Part shown: positions 8,614 to 17,182 of the stretch, piece after piece | Position numbering within the stretch: position 1 is the first letter of the stretch | Layout: each line of letters opens with the position of its first letter | Source: CAYYAQ01 sp964469555 | GTDB taxonomy: Bacteria > Planctomycetota > UBA1135 > UBA2386 | DNA length: 38,939 nucleotides | Reading direction: 5' to 3' | NCBI GenBank assembly: GCA_964469555.1 | Contig: CAYYAQ010000031.1 | Coordinates: 1-38,939, forward strand | Notes under the pieces: generated by a model | The model's input: the letters and a program-made list of their open reading frames with translations, nothing else | The model's database searches: none | Told to the model about the DNA's origin: nothing | Position numbers and translations under genes: made by a program

Positions 8614-8853
8614 ATGGATCCGGATCTTGCTCAGTTCGAAGGTGGTATCCCCGAGAACTACGGCCGGTTCGCGCACGGACTCGTCTTCGGCAATCCTCTC
8701 GCCGACGAAGTCCGGAGCCGTGGCGACGTCGAACCCGAGGCCGTCGAAGCCGCGATCGCCTCTGCACTCCGCAAGGAGTTCGGCGATGAACCCAACACCA
8801 TGCCGTTGCAAGCGATCGTGATGCATGGCTGGCGACCGCGTTCTTCGACCTGA
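8614..8853 (+). pseudogene. class I SAM methyltransferase with its core missing
   Basis: A 79-codon ORF. Residues 1-36 (with FEGGIPENYGRF and a following acidic helix) match the N-terminus of UbiE/type-11 methyltransferases, which open with GSIPExYDR. Residues 37-79 (EAAIASALRKEFGD, PLQAIVMHGWRP) match their extreme C-terminus, where a helix is followed by a strand of the form PxQAxVxxA. The approximately 180 residues between, including the glycine-rich SAM loop, are absent and the frame is kept. The break is near 8715-8735. The product cannot be an active methyltransferase. It starts 19 bases after the ABC permease stop. Confidence 0.55.
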
Positions 8854-8854
8854 C

Positions 8855-10342
8855 TCACTCGCCGCGCTTCGCCTTCGGGTTCTTTCGCGGCGATTGCGCA
8901 CCGACGCTCTTCCGCCACGCCTCGAGACGCTTCCGCATCGACGCCGCACGCTCGGGCATCGCGGCGGCCAGATCCTTCGTCTCGCCGATGTCCTCGGACA
9001 GATGGAACAGTTCTGCGCGGTTCCCCTCGTAGAACTCCACGAGCTTCCAGTCCCGCGACCGTATCGCGCTGTAGGGTGTCGCGCCGCCTGGATGGTAGTG
9101 CGGGTAGTGCCAGTAGATCGCGTCCCGATCGAGCTTCGCGGTCGCGTCTTTCATGACCGGCAGCAGACTCATCCCATCGACGCTGACGTTGTGCGCAGCG
9201 ACGCCCTTGACACCCGTCAACGCCTGGATCGTCGGATAGAAGTCGACGGTGATGATCGGCTCGTCCGACACGGACCCCGGCTTCGTGATCCCCGGCGCGT
9301 GGATGACGCACGGAACGCGCACCCCACCCTCGTACGCCGAGCCCTTGCCGGCGCGAAGCGGGGCGTTCTCGGTCGGGTTGCCCTTTCGATCGAGCCCTCC
9401 GTTGTCGCCGGTGAGAATGACGACCGTGCGATCCTCGATGCCGAGACGGGTGAGTGTCGCGAGAATCCTGCCGACGCTCTCGTCCACGGCGGTGACCATC
9501 GCGGCGTAAGCAGCGTTCGTGTGGTCCCCGCCCTTCTCCGATCGCTTCGCCAGGACATCCCGATAGCGCTTCGTCAGATCGGCGCGCCCCTGGATCGGCG
9601 TGTGCACGTTGTAGTACGGAAAGTAGAGGAAGAACGATCCCTTCGCGTTCTCCTCGATGAAGCGCAGCGCGTGTTCCGTCAAGGTGTCGGTGAGGTAGTC
9701 ACCCTTCTTGCCCCCCTTCGGGAAGTTCGCGACACGCGCCTGTAATCCCTCGAGGGCCGGTCGATTGCGCCACTTCCTGACGAACGGCCAGTGGTAACTC
9801 CCCGGGGCCCCCCACTGGTTGCCCGCGATGTTCACGTCGAAGCCGTGGCGCTCGGGATAGTACACCCCCACGACTTTTGGATCCGAGGACCGAGGCGTCA
9901 GGTGCCACTTACCGACGTGAGCGGTCCGGTACTTCGCACCATGCAAGATCTCGGCGATCGTCGAGTGTCGATGCTCGAGGTGCTGGGTCCACTTGGGTGG
10001 GAGCAGCTTCACGTTGCGACGATCGTGCCCGGGAATCCAATCCGTCACGTGAGTGCGCGCGGGATACATGCCCGTCATCGCTGCGGCGCGAGTCGGCGAA
10101 CAGACCGTGCACGCAGCGTAGGCGTTCGTGAACTTCATGCCCTTCGCCGCCAACCGATCGATGTTCGGCGTCTGATAGAGATCGCTACCGAAACACCCCG
10201 CGTCACGCCAACCCCAGTCATCGACCAGGAGAAAGATGACGTTGACCGGTCGCTGTTGACGCGGTTGCTCTTCCTGCGCGGGAGCGAATTGGAGCGAACA
10301 GAGGACGGACAAAACGACGAGAGGGATCGAGAACGAGCGCAT
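8855..10342 (-). CDS. S1-family arylsulfatase, secreted
   Basis: Complete 495-residue sulfatase. The ATG at 10342 gives a signal peptide (MRSFSIPLVVLSVLCSL, cleaved after APAQ). Metal ligands are in LLVDDWGW (about residues 38-45). The active-site motif CTVCSPTRAA puts the formylglycine precursor at Cys81, and GKWHLTP carries the conserved lysine and histidine. TGDNGGLD and GGVRVP are the usual second metal and core motifs. The sequence THVTDWIPGH next to the active site resembles that of the left-edge sulfatase (MHTTDYFGG), so these two are the closest pair in the window. A -10-like CATAAT lies six bases before the ATG. It is followed on the same strand only by a collapsed methyltransferase on the other strand. 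Substrate unknown. Confidence 0.95.
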   Translation of the reverse strand: MRSFSIPLVVLSVLCSLQFAPAQEEQPRQQRPVNVIFLLVDDWGWRDAGCFGSDLYQTPNIDRLAAKGMKFTNAYAACTVCSPTRAAAMTGMYPARTHVTDWIPGHDRRNVKLLPPKWTQHLEHRHSTIAEILHGAKYRTAHVGKWHLTPRSSDPKVVGVYYPERHGFDVNIAGNQWGAPGSYHWPFVRKWRNRPALEGLQARVANFPKGGKKGDYLTDTLTEHALRFIEENAKGSFFLYFPYYNVHTPIQGRADLTKRYRDVLAKRSEKGGDHTNAAYAAMVTAVDESVGRILATLTRLGIEDRTVVILTGDNGGLDRKGNPTENAPLRAGKGSAYEGGVRVPCVIHAPGITKPGSVSDEPIITVDFYPTIQALTGVKGVAAHNVSVDGMSLLPVMKDATAKLDRDAIYWHYPHYHPGGATPYSAIRSRDWKLVEFYEGNRAELFHLSEDIGETKDLAAAMPERAASMRKRLEAWRKSVGAQSPRKNPKAKRGE

Positions 10343-10348
10343 GAATCC

Positions 10349-10354
10349 ATTATG
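10349..10354 (-). promoter_or_regulatory. -10-like CATAAT six bases before a start codon
   Basis: On the minus strand CATAAT ends six bases before the ATG at 10342. With normal -10 spacing transcription would begin at the start codon, giving a leaderless mRNA. No Shine-Dalgarno sequence is present. No -35 match is obvious. Confidence 0.35.
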
Positions 10355-10397
10355 GAGCGGATCCAACGCGATGCAGGACCAATCTTGGGTCCGCGGG

Positions 10398-12770
10398 TCA
10401 GCGAGTTGGTCGGATCGTGTACGTGATGGGATCGGCGGCGGCGAAGTCCGCGACGGTCAATCGGGCAGTCAACCACGAGACGTTTTCTGGCCCCCACACC
10501 CTCACTACGTACTCCCCCGGCAACAAGGACACGTTGCCTTGGAGTTCCTCCGAAGAATCCATACTGAAGTAGAAGACGAGCTTGCCCTTCTTCGAACGGA
10601 CATTGACGCTCAGGAATCTCGGTCGCTTCGCTCCTTGGGCCATGACAAACTTCAGAGTGCGGACAGCCGCGGGCTGCAGACTGAAGTTCTTCGTCGTGGT
10701 CGAACCTGCCGTCACGCTGAACTTCACCTCCAAGCTCGCGAACCGGTCTCCCATCGCGAAGAAGACGTAGGTTCCCGGGGACAACACTCCCGAACGAAAT
10801 TTTCCGTCCGTGTACTCCGCTACGCCCGCTTCACCGCCCTTCTCGTAGTAGATACTGATCTTGACCTTCTTCGGCGCAACACCGCCGACGAGTCGCAAGC
10901 TGCCTTCGATCCTGCCACCGCTCCCCATCACGATTCGTCCGAGGTCGGTCGACTGCCCAGCCACGATGGTCTGCACGGGTAACGCCCTCCACGGGTGGTC
11001 GCTGGACGTGACCTTCAGGTCGATCTTGCCGGGGGGAATGTTCTCGATCCGGAACCCTCCGTCCTTCGCGTCGGTCTTGAACTCACGCCACAACTTCGCT
11101 TCGTGATGCCACGTCTGAATCTGTGCCTGCACCGCCCGACCAACGGAATCGACGACGAGCCCATGAACTTCGCCGACTCGGAATGACGGGTCGTCCACGC
11201 GAAGGACCAGCTCGCCGTCCGAGACCTGGACGCCATCGCGAATCAACGCAGGGAATTCGCTGTGCTTGCCAAGCGCGTGGGTCCATACCCGCAACACATC
11301 CCACTCCACCGCCAATCGGAACCGACCTTCCCTGTCCGTGTGGCCGCTGACGGTCTTGGAAACCTCTCCCGACGCATGCGCGGCGACGCGCCAGCGATAC
11401 AGAGGTTGGCTTCGGTGATCGACGACGCGACCGACGAGCAACTTCTTGCCCCCGGAGTCCAACGCGTCGCCGAGGACCGGGTTCCACTCCACCCGTTCGC
11501 CGACCGCGACGCGAACTGTCTCCTCCGCCTCCGCCGTGCCCTTCACGGCGTGGGCCTTCTGCTCACCCGAGCCGAGGCCCCGAAGTTCGAACTTACCGAA
11601 TTTGTCCGCGAACTCCGTGCGCCCCGCGAACGAGAACGGCGAGCCCACGGAGATTCGCGAAAACGCCACATCTTGTCCGCGTGCGTCGGTCACCTTGCCA
11701 AACAAAACGGCTCCCGGGGAGAGAACGATGCGTTGCGACGCGGGAGCGCCGGGCTGCGCCTCCACGTCGCCGCTCCACGGGGCGAACTCTGGATGCCGGA
11801 CCTGGACGCGGAGCTTGCCGAAGGGGGTCGCGTCCGCGGCGAAGCGTCCGTCCTTACCGGTCAGAATCGAGACCGGCGGCGCTCCCGGCGTCCACGAGCC
11901 GTCCGTCCCGCGATGTGAGTAGTCGGGTCTCTCCGCGCCGATGAGGACGAATGCCCTCTTCACCGGATCCCCACGCTGGTCGACGACGATGCCGTCGATC
12001 ATCCCGCCGCCACGCCTCAACGTGATCCGAAGTCGCGCGGTGCTTCCGACATCACCGCGAATCCGGTGCAGACGCGAGGGCTCGAATCCGCGGCAGCGCA
12101 CCGCAAGGTTGCAGTTCGGGCTGACATGTTCGAGGCGGACCTTGCCGAGATCGTCGGTCTTGCCGGCGATCGCGCCTCTGTTGTCGCGCCACCGTTCGGA
12201 CACCCAGACAGAGGCCTGCCCGACCGGCGCTCCGTCTCCGTCGACAACCTCTACGTCGACATTCGTTCCGGACGGGATCTTGAGCACGCCGCTCTTCGTC
12301 TTGCCGGCAAAGATCGTGAACTGATTCTCGCCGCCACGCAGGGCCTTGACGTAGACGTTGCCCGGTTGGAGGTTCTCGATCAGGACCCGACCGTCACCAC
12401 CGGTCCTATACACCTGCTGCTCATCCCACGCCATCGCGCGGCGCAACACGAACAAAGCGACCCTCGCCGCCGGCTTTCGACTCTTCGCGTAGACCACCTT
12501 CAGGTGAAGGACACCGAGCGACGGGTCTGCTTCCTTCACTTTTGGGGCCCTGGGCCTGTTCCGACCCTCGCGGTTCTTGGGCAAATCGACGACCTCGCGA
12601 TCCGACCGGTCTCCACGCTGGTTCTCACCCACGGAATCTCCGCGCGCCTTGCCAGCGTCCGACTCGTTCGATGGCGTGAGGTCCGTGTCAGAAATCGGGG
12701 GACCAGACCACAGGTGCCAGCCCAGCAACAGAAGGGCGACCGCCGCCAGGACGATCAGGATGTTCTTCAA
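10398..12770 (-). CDS. exported multi-domain carboxypeptidase-regulatory-like protein
   Basis: A 790-residue protein that starts at TTG (12770) with a strong GGGAGG nine bases upstream, which decides the start. The N-terminus is one hydrophobic anchor (ILIVLAAVALLLLGWHLW), then a low-complexity acidic/basic linker (to about residue 85). The rest is a chain of beta-sandwich domains of the CarboxypepD_reg type, with repeated phrases such as TGGDGRVLIENLQPG, TDDLGKVRLEHV, TGKDGRFAADATPFG, DREGRFRLAV and DAKDGGFRIENIPPGKIDL. No protease catalytic residues are visible. Such proteins are usually surface-exposed scaffolds. The next gene on the same strand, 55 bases on, is the sulfatase starting at 10342; that gene has its own -10-like element, so co-transcription is not required. 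Confidence 0.85.
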   Translation of the reverse strand: MKNILIVLAAVALLLLGWHLWSGPPISDTDLTPSNESDAGKARGDSVGENQRGDRSDREVVDLPKNREGRNRPRAPKVKEADPSLGVLHLKVVYAKSRKPAARVALFVLRRAMAWDEQQVYRTGGDGRVLIENLQPGNVYVKALRGGENQFTIFAGKTKSGVLKIPSGTNVDVEVVDGDGAPVGQASVWVSERWRDNRGAIAGKTDDLGKVRLEHVSPNCNLAVRCRGFEPSRLHRIRGDVGSTARLRITLRRGGGMIDGIVVDQRGDPVKRAFVLIGAERPDYSHRGTDGSWTPGAPPVSILTGKDGRFAADATPFGKLRVQVRHPEFAPWSGDVEAQPGAPASQRIVLSPGAVLFGKVTDARGQDVAFSRISVGSPFSFAGRTEFADKFGKFELRGLGSGEQKAHAVKGTAEAEETVRVAVGERVEWNPVLGDALDSGGKKLLVGRVVDHRSQPLYRWRVAAHASGEVSKTVSGHTDREGRFRLAVEWDVLRVWTHALGKHSEFPALIRDGVQVSDGELVLRVDDPSFRVGEVHGLVVDSVGRAVQAQIQTWHHEAKLWREFKTDAKDGGFRIENIPPGKIDLKVTSSDHPWRALPVQTIVAGQSTDLGRIVMGSGGRIEGSLRLVGGVAPKKVKISIYYEKGGEAGVAEYTDGKFRSGVLSPGTYVFFAMGDRFASLEVKFSVTAGSTTTKNFSLQPAAVRTLKFVMAQGAKRPRFLSVNVRSKKGKLVFYFSMDSSEELQGNVSLLPGEYVVRVWGPENVSWLTARLTVADFAAADPITYTIRPTR

Positions 12771-12870
12771 CCGAGCTGCCTCCCGTTGACAGGACCCAGT
12801 AATTCGTGTCTGACGTGGAGACTATCCTGTAGCGCGCGAGAGCGCCATGGACCCACCGGCGCGGGCACCC

Positions 12871-14306
12871 TTACCGACGCCTGGCTGGTCGCAGACCGAG
12901 ATCGTTCGTGCGAACCGCTTTCAGCTTGGCCGTGAGCCTGGTTCGAAACTTCGCGACAAGCTCTTTGTGCTCAGGCATGTGCGCCAGGTTCTTGAACTGC
13001 GCGGGGTCGGCGAGCATGTCGTAGAGCTCGATCCCTTTCTTCGNNNNNNNNNNAACGCCCACCGGTCGGTGCGCAGAAGGAACCCCTTGCCGTTGACGCA
13101 GAACGCAGCGTCACGCACCTCGTGCTTCGGGTCGTCGAGCATCTGCGACACGTCCTTGCCCTGCAACCGCGCGGGCACCCTCAGTCCGCACAACTTTGCG
13201 AGTGTCGGATAGAGATCGAGCAGTTCGACGAACGAGCGACATACGGTCGGTTTCTTGCCCGGCACACGGATGATCAGCGGGACGAGCGCGGATTCTTCGT
13301 GGAGGCTGACCTTCGCCCAGAAGTCGTGTTCGCCGAGGTGGTAGCCGTGGTCACTCGTGAAGATGACGATCGTGTTCTTCTCGAGGTCGGCTTTCCGCAG
13401 CGCCGCCATCACCTTGCCGACCTGGGCGTCCATGTACGCGACCGAGGCGTAGTAGCCGGCGACCGCCTTCTTCTGGCGGACGACGTTCATCTGCATGTTC
13501 TTGCTCGTCTTGTAGTTGATGCCGGCCTTCGGGATGTCGCCCCAGTCATCGGGCAGCTTCGTCGGCAGCTGCATCTCCTCGTGCGGGAACGGGGCGTGGT
13601 ACGGCTTGGGCGAGACGAACGGCACGTGCGGTCGGACGAAGCCGACGCCGAGCCAGAAACGCCGGGCCTTGTACTTCTCGATCAGCTCGCAAGCCTTCGC
13701 CGCGGCCTTCCCGTCGGAGTGCACGAGGTCATCGCCGTCAGCCGCGACAACGACGAACGTGTTGCCGCCAACAACCGGTCGCTTGCCTTCGGGATTGCGT
13801 TCCAGGGTCTCGCCCACGCCCGGAGCTTTCCATTCGGGCCCTTTGCAGTTGAAGCGCTCGGTCCACGACCTCGGGTCGTCGGCGCCATCGGTGCCCTTCT
13901 CGATCCCGCCGGGCACACCCATGTGAAAGATCTTGCTCACGCGCGCGGTGTGGTAGCCCGCGTTCTTGAAGTGCTCAGCCCACGTCGCGCGGTCCCCGAT
14001 CTTCGGTCGCGGGCTCTTGTAGCCGAGCATCTGGATCGCGTGTGGGTAGTAGCCGGACATGAACGAGGCCCTCGAGGGACCGCAGTAGGTCCCCTGGCAG
14101 TACGCCCGCGTGAAGCGAACGCCCTGCGAAGCGATCGCGTCGATGTTCGGCGTCTTGCAGACCTTGTTGCCGTAGCAGGACAGCGCGGTCGCGGTCAGGT
14201 CGTCGGAGATGATGAAGAGCACGTTGTACTTGTGCTCATCCGAAGCCTGGGCCTGGATCGAAGTGCTGAGGAGAAGTCCAAGTGCGAGTCGCGTTGCTGT
14301 GTTCAT
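12871..14306 (-). CDS. iduronate-2-sulfatase-like sulfatase, interrupted by a sequencing gap
   Basis: S1 sulfatase resembling iduronate-2-sulfatase. The ATG at 14306 begins a signal peptide (MNTATRLALGLLLSTSIQAQA). ISDDLTAT carries metal ligands and QGTYCGPSRASF places the formylglycine precursor at Cys75; the SxxYxTYCGPSR style and GYKSPRPK are typical of IDS-like members. TSDHGYHLGEH is the second metal site. The frame is continuous to RTDRWA, where ten N (13044-13053) intervene. Beyond them KKGIELYDMLADPAQF continues the family's C-terminus to a TAA at 12873-12871, but in another frame: a gap of 3k+2 bases (for example 8, 11 or 14) would be needed. The N run is therefore a placeholder length, not evidence of a frameshift. 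Total length is about 477 residues. Confidence 0.9.
13044..13053. other. assembly gap of ten N
   Basis: Ten undetermined bases. The coding frames on the two sides do not agree with a gap of exactly ten, so the run has an arbitrary length. Confidence 0.98.
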
Positions 14307-14562
14307 CGAGAGAGCGTGCCGTTGGTAGCGTGATCGACGGGATTCTATGGGCACCGTGAGCAAGGACCAACAGAAGGCGGCCCGCGCGCCATTGGAACGA
14401 ATCCCACGGTGCACGGGTCACCTATCCTCGGCAATGATCGCGCCCAGGCGAGCAACTCGCGGCGCCACGCCCGTGGTGAAGGCGCATGCCACGACGGTGT
14501 CTCTACAACGGCGGATTCCCCACTTGTTCAGGGCTGTTCGCCCGACCGTCCAGCGTGGCGAC

Positions 14563-14568
14563 TATCCT
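14563..14568 (+). promoter_or_regulatory. -10-like TATCCT seven bases before a start codon
   Basis: TATCCT is followed by seven bases and then the ATG of the Asp-box propeller gene (14576). The spacing fits a leaderless transcript. No Shine-Dalgarno is present and no clear -35 is seen. Confidence 0.35.
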
Positions 14569-14575
14569 CCGGCGC

Positions 14576-16801
14576 ATGACATGGACTCGCATCCACCACT
14601 TCGCGCTCGCGATGGTCGCCGTGGTCTCAGCAGTTCAGGCACAAGGTCCGACATCTGTCGAGATGCGGATGCAATCCTGGAAACAGCACGTCTCGCTCGC
14701 GAAGGCTTCACCGTTCAAAATGGACGTGTGGCGTTCGGTCGGACCGCGCATGCAAGGCGGTCGCCTCGAGAGCATCGCGTGCCCGAAGGGAAAGACGACG
14801 GTGATGTACGTCGGTGCTGGTTCAGGCAACCTGTGGAAGTCCGTGAACAACGGCACGACGTGGAAGCCGATCTTCGACGACGAGTCGACATTTGCGATCG
14901 GTGACGTCGCGGTCGCACCGTCGGATGCGAACGTGGTGTGGCTGGGAACCGGCGAACGATTGATGGCCCGGAGTTCGTACGCCGGAACCGGAGTGTTCAA
15001 GTCGACGGACGCCGGCAAGACGTGGCGGAACATGGGGCTTCGTGACTCACACCACATCGGGCGCGTCGTCATCCACCCCACCAACGCGAACATCGTGTAC
15101 GTCGCAGTGATCGGGCACCTCTACTCGGGCAACGAGGAACGGGGACTCTTCCGGACGAGCGACGGTGGACAGACATGGAAGAAGGTCCTCTACGTCGACG
15201 AGAAGACCGGCGTCATCGATGTCGCCATGGACCCGAAAGATACAAACACCCTCTACGCCACGACGTGGCACCACAACCGCAGAGCGTGGGGACACATCGC
15301 CTACGGAAAGACGAGCGCGATCCACAAGACGTCCGACGGCGGCAAGAGTTGGACGCGGCTCGCTGGCGGGTTCCCGAACGGGGATGACGTGGGTCGCATC
15401 GGGATCGACGTGGCGGCGACGGCTTCCAACGTGGTCTATGCGATCGTCGACTGCAAGGTCCGCGCGAAAGAGGGTGTCTACCGCTCCGACGATGCGGGGA
15501 TGACGTGGACGAAGGTCAACCAAACCCCGATCAGCGCCGGCTATGACTTCTGCCTCATCCGCGTCTCGCCTGACGACCCGAACGAAGTCTACACGCCGGG
15601 TCAACGGACGATGCACTCACGAGACGGCGGCAAGATCTGGCGGCAAGTCCGCGGCACGCTCGTCCACCTGCTCGAACACGGTTCCAGCGTGTTGCACCTC
15701 GACGCGCACGCGTTCTTGATCGATCCGAACGACCCGGACCACATTCTGCTCGGCAACGACGGCGGATTGCACGTGACGTACGACCGCGGCGCAAATTGGC
15801 TTCACCTGAACAACATCCCGATCGGCGAGTTCTATGCCGTGAACTACGACATGGCCCGGCCCTTCCGCATCTTCGGCGGCACACAGGACAACGCGGCGTT
15901 GTTCGGCCCCCACGATCACGTTCCGAAGGACGGCGCTCCGGACGCATGGCGTCACGTCTACATCGATCGCTGGGGTGGCGGCGACTCGTACTTCACGCTC
16001 GTCGATCCGAAGGACGCGAACACGGTCTACTACGAGCATCAGTTCGGCGGGCTGCGGCGGAAGAACATGGCGACAGGAAGGACGAAGAGCATCCGACCGC
16101 GGGGTCGCCTGCGATTCAACTGGATGACGCCGTTCTTCATCTCCCACTACGACTCGAACACCATCTACTGCGGCACCCAACGGGTGCACAAGTCGACGGA
16201 TCGAGGCGACAGCTGGAAGGCGATCAGTGACGACCTGACCACGGAACCCGAAAGCCAGGGCAACGTCCCGTTCGGAACGCTCACATCACTGTCGCAGTCG
16301 ACGCTCGAGAAGGGACTGCTCTACGCCGGCGCGGACGACGGCAACGTGCAGGTCACGCGTGACGATGGCAAGGCGTGGCAGAGGATCGACGGCGCGTTGC
16401 CAGGGAAGTGGGTCAGCCGTGTCCTCGCGTCGCGCCACGCGAAGGCCACCGTCTACGTGACGATGACGGGTTACCGCGAAGACGACTTCTCGAGCTACGT
16501 GTTCCGGTCCCTGGACCATGGCGCCTCCTGGAAATCCATCTCGGCGAATCTACCGGCGGAGTCGATCAACGTGATCGCCGAAGACCCCGTGGACCCAAAG
16601 ATGCTCTTCCTGGGTACGGACCTGGGTTGCTATGTCTCCGTCGACGGCGGCGGTCGCTGGGAGTCGCTGTGCAACCACCTGCCGACAACGCCAGTGCACG
16701 ACCTGTTCGTCCACCCCCGCGACCGCAAACTCGTCATCGGGACCCACGGACGCAGTGTGTTCATCCTGGACGTGTCCCGGATCGCCAAAAGGGTGCGCTA
16801 G
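14576..16801 (+). CDS. secreted sortilin/BNR-type (Asp-box) beta-propeller protein
   Basis: A 741-residue secreted protein. The ATG at 14576 opens a signal peptide (MTWTRIHHFALAMVAVVSAVQA); the longer upstream frame has none. At least eleven Asp-box motifs (S-x-D-x-G-x-T-W) are spread through it, for example KSTDAGKTW, RTSDGGQTW, KTSDGGKSW, RSDDAGMTW, KSTDRGDSW and RSLDHGASW, which predicts one or two large propellers of the VPS10/sortilin or glycosyl-hydrolase BNR superfamily. Blades also carry NxNxVYV-like strands after each box. Sialidases and endoxyloglucanases share this fold, but no catalytic set is obvious, so enzymatic activity is not claimed. The gene lies next to sulfatases and could act on the same extracellular polymer. 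Its TAG stop overlaps the stop of an SbcC-like fragment within the palindrome CTAG. Confidence 0.9.
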   Translation: MTWTRIHHFALAMVAVVSAVQAQGPTSVEMRMQSWKQHVSLAKASPFKMDVWRSVGPRMQGGRLESIACPKGKTTVMYVGAGSGNLWKSVNNGTTWKPIFDDESTFAIGDVAVAPSDANVVWLGTGERLMARSSYAGTGVFKSTDAGKTWRNMGLRDSHHIGRVVIHPTNANIVYVAVIGHLYSGNEERGLFRTSDGGQTWKKVLYVDEKTGVIDVAMDPKDTNTLYATTWHHNRRAWGHIAYGKTSAIHKTSDGGKSWTRLAGGFPNGDDVGRIGIDVAATASNVVYAIVDCKVRAKEGVYRSDDAGMTWTKVNQTPISAGYDFCLIRVSPDDPNEVYTPGQRTMHSRDGGKIWRQVRGTLVHLLEHGSSVLHLDAHAFLIDPNDPDHILLGNDGGLHVTYDRGANWLHLNNIPIGEFYAVNYDMARPFRIFGGTQDNAALFGPHDHVPKDGAPDAWRHVYIDRWGGGDSYFTLVDPKDANTVYYEHQFGGLRRKNMATGRTKSIRPRGRLRFNWMTPFFISHYDSNTIYCGTQRVHKSTDRGDSWKAISDDLTTEPESQGNVPFGTLTSLSQSTLEKGLLYAGADDGNVQVTRDDGKAWQRIDGALPGKWVSRVLASRHAKATVYVTMTGYREDDFSSYVFRSLDHGASWKSISANLPAESINVIAEDPVDPKMLFLGTDLGCYVSVDGGGRWESLCNHLPTTPVHDLFVHPRDRKLVIGTHGRSVFILDVSRIAKRVR

Positions 16802-16926
16802 CCCGAGTGCGCGACGATCACTTTGCTTCGACCCGACCCCATGGGGGCGACGCGTATCTGCGCGCCGATGCGTTCGGCGATACCCACGACATGGGAGATC
16901 ACGACGGCTCGTGACCCTTCAGCAAG
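16798..16926 (-). pseudogene. C-terminal tip of an SbcC/SMC-like ATPase
   Basis: The last roughly 43 codons of a minus-strand gene: LAEGSRAVVISHVVGIAERIGAQIRV and then APMGSGRSKVIV. The pattern 'vVISHV..iaERI..qI.V....G.S.v' is the D-loop/H-loop end of SbcC, the ATPase subunit of the SbcCD exonuclease. The histidine of ISHV would be the H-loop residue. Nothing of the coiled coil or Walker motifs is present, and upstream the frame turns into unrelated sequence where a plus-strand fragment begins. Confidence 0.5.
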
Positions 16927-16929
16927 GAC

Positions 16930-17170
16930 CCAGGAGCTCCACGAAACGTCGCTCGAGAACCTTCGCGGATTCGATCTCGATGAGATCGAGAGCATGGATT
17001 GCGACGACCTGCTCGCACACTGGAAAGCCGCAGCGGAGGCCTTCCCGAAACTCGACGACCGTCTCGTCGACGGCGCCGACCTGCCGTTGGATTGGCAACC
17101 GGTCGAGGACGCAGCCGTAGCCGCGCTTCCTCGCACCCCCGCGATCCAGCCGGCGACGCAGCGCGCCTGA
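16930..17170 (+). pseudogene. unidentified 3' gene fragment
   Basis: A plus-strand frame with strong third-position G/C preference and a coherent acidic helical protein: LRGFDLDEIESMDCDDLLAHW, then AAAEAFPKLDDRL and LPLDWQPVEDAAVA, ending at the TGA at 17168-17170. No start codon with a ribosome site lies at its left end; an ATG at 16838 falls within the antisense SbcC-like segment. I do not recognise the family. Together with the SbcC-like tip on the other strand it forms a head-to-head pair, each lacking its 5' part. The left boundary is approximate. Confidence 0.4.
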
Positions 17171-17182
17171 TCCCTCTCGGGT

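Noticed and set aside
13122..14333. A 403-codon plus-strand open frame
   Set aside because: Antisense to the IDS-like sulfatase.
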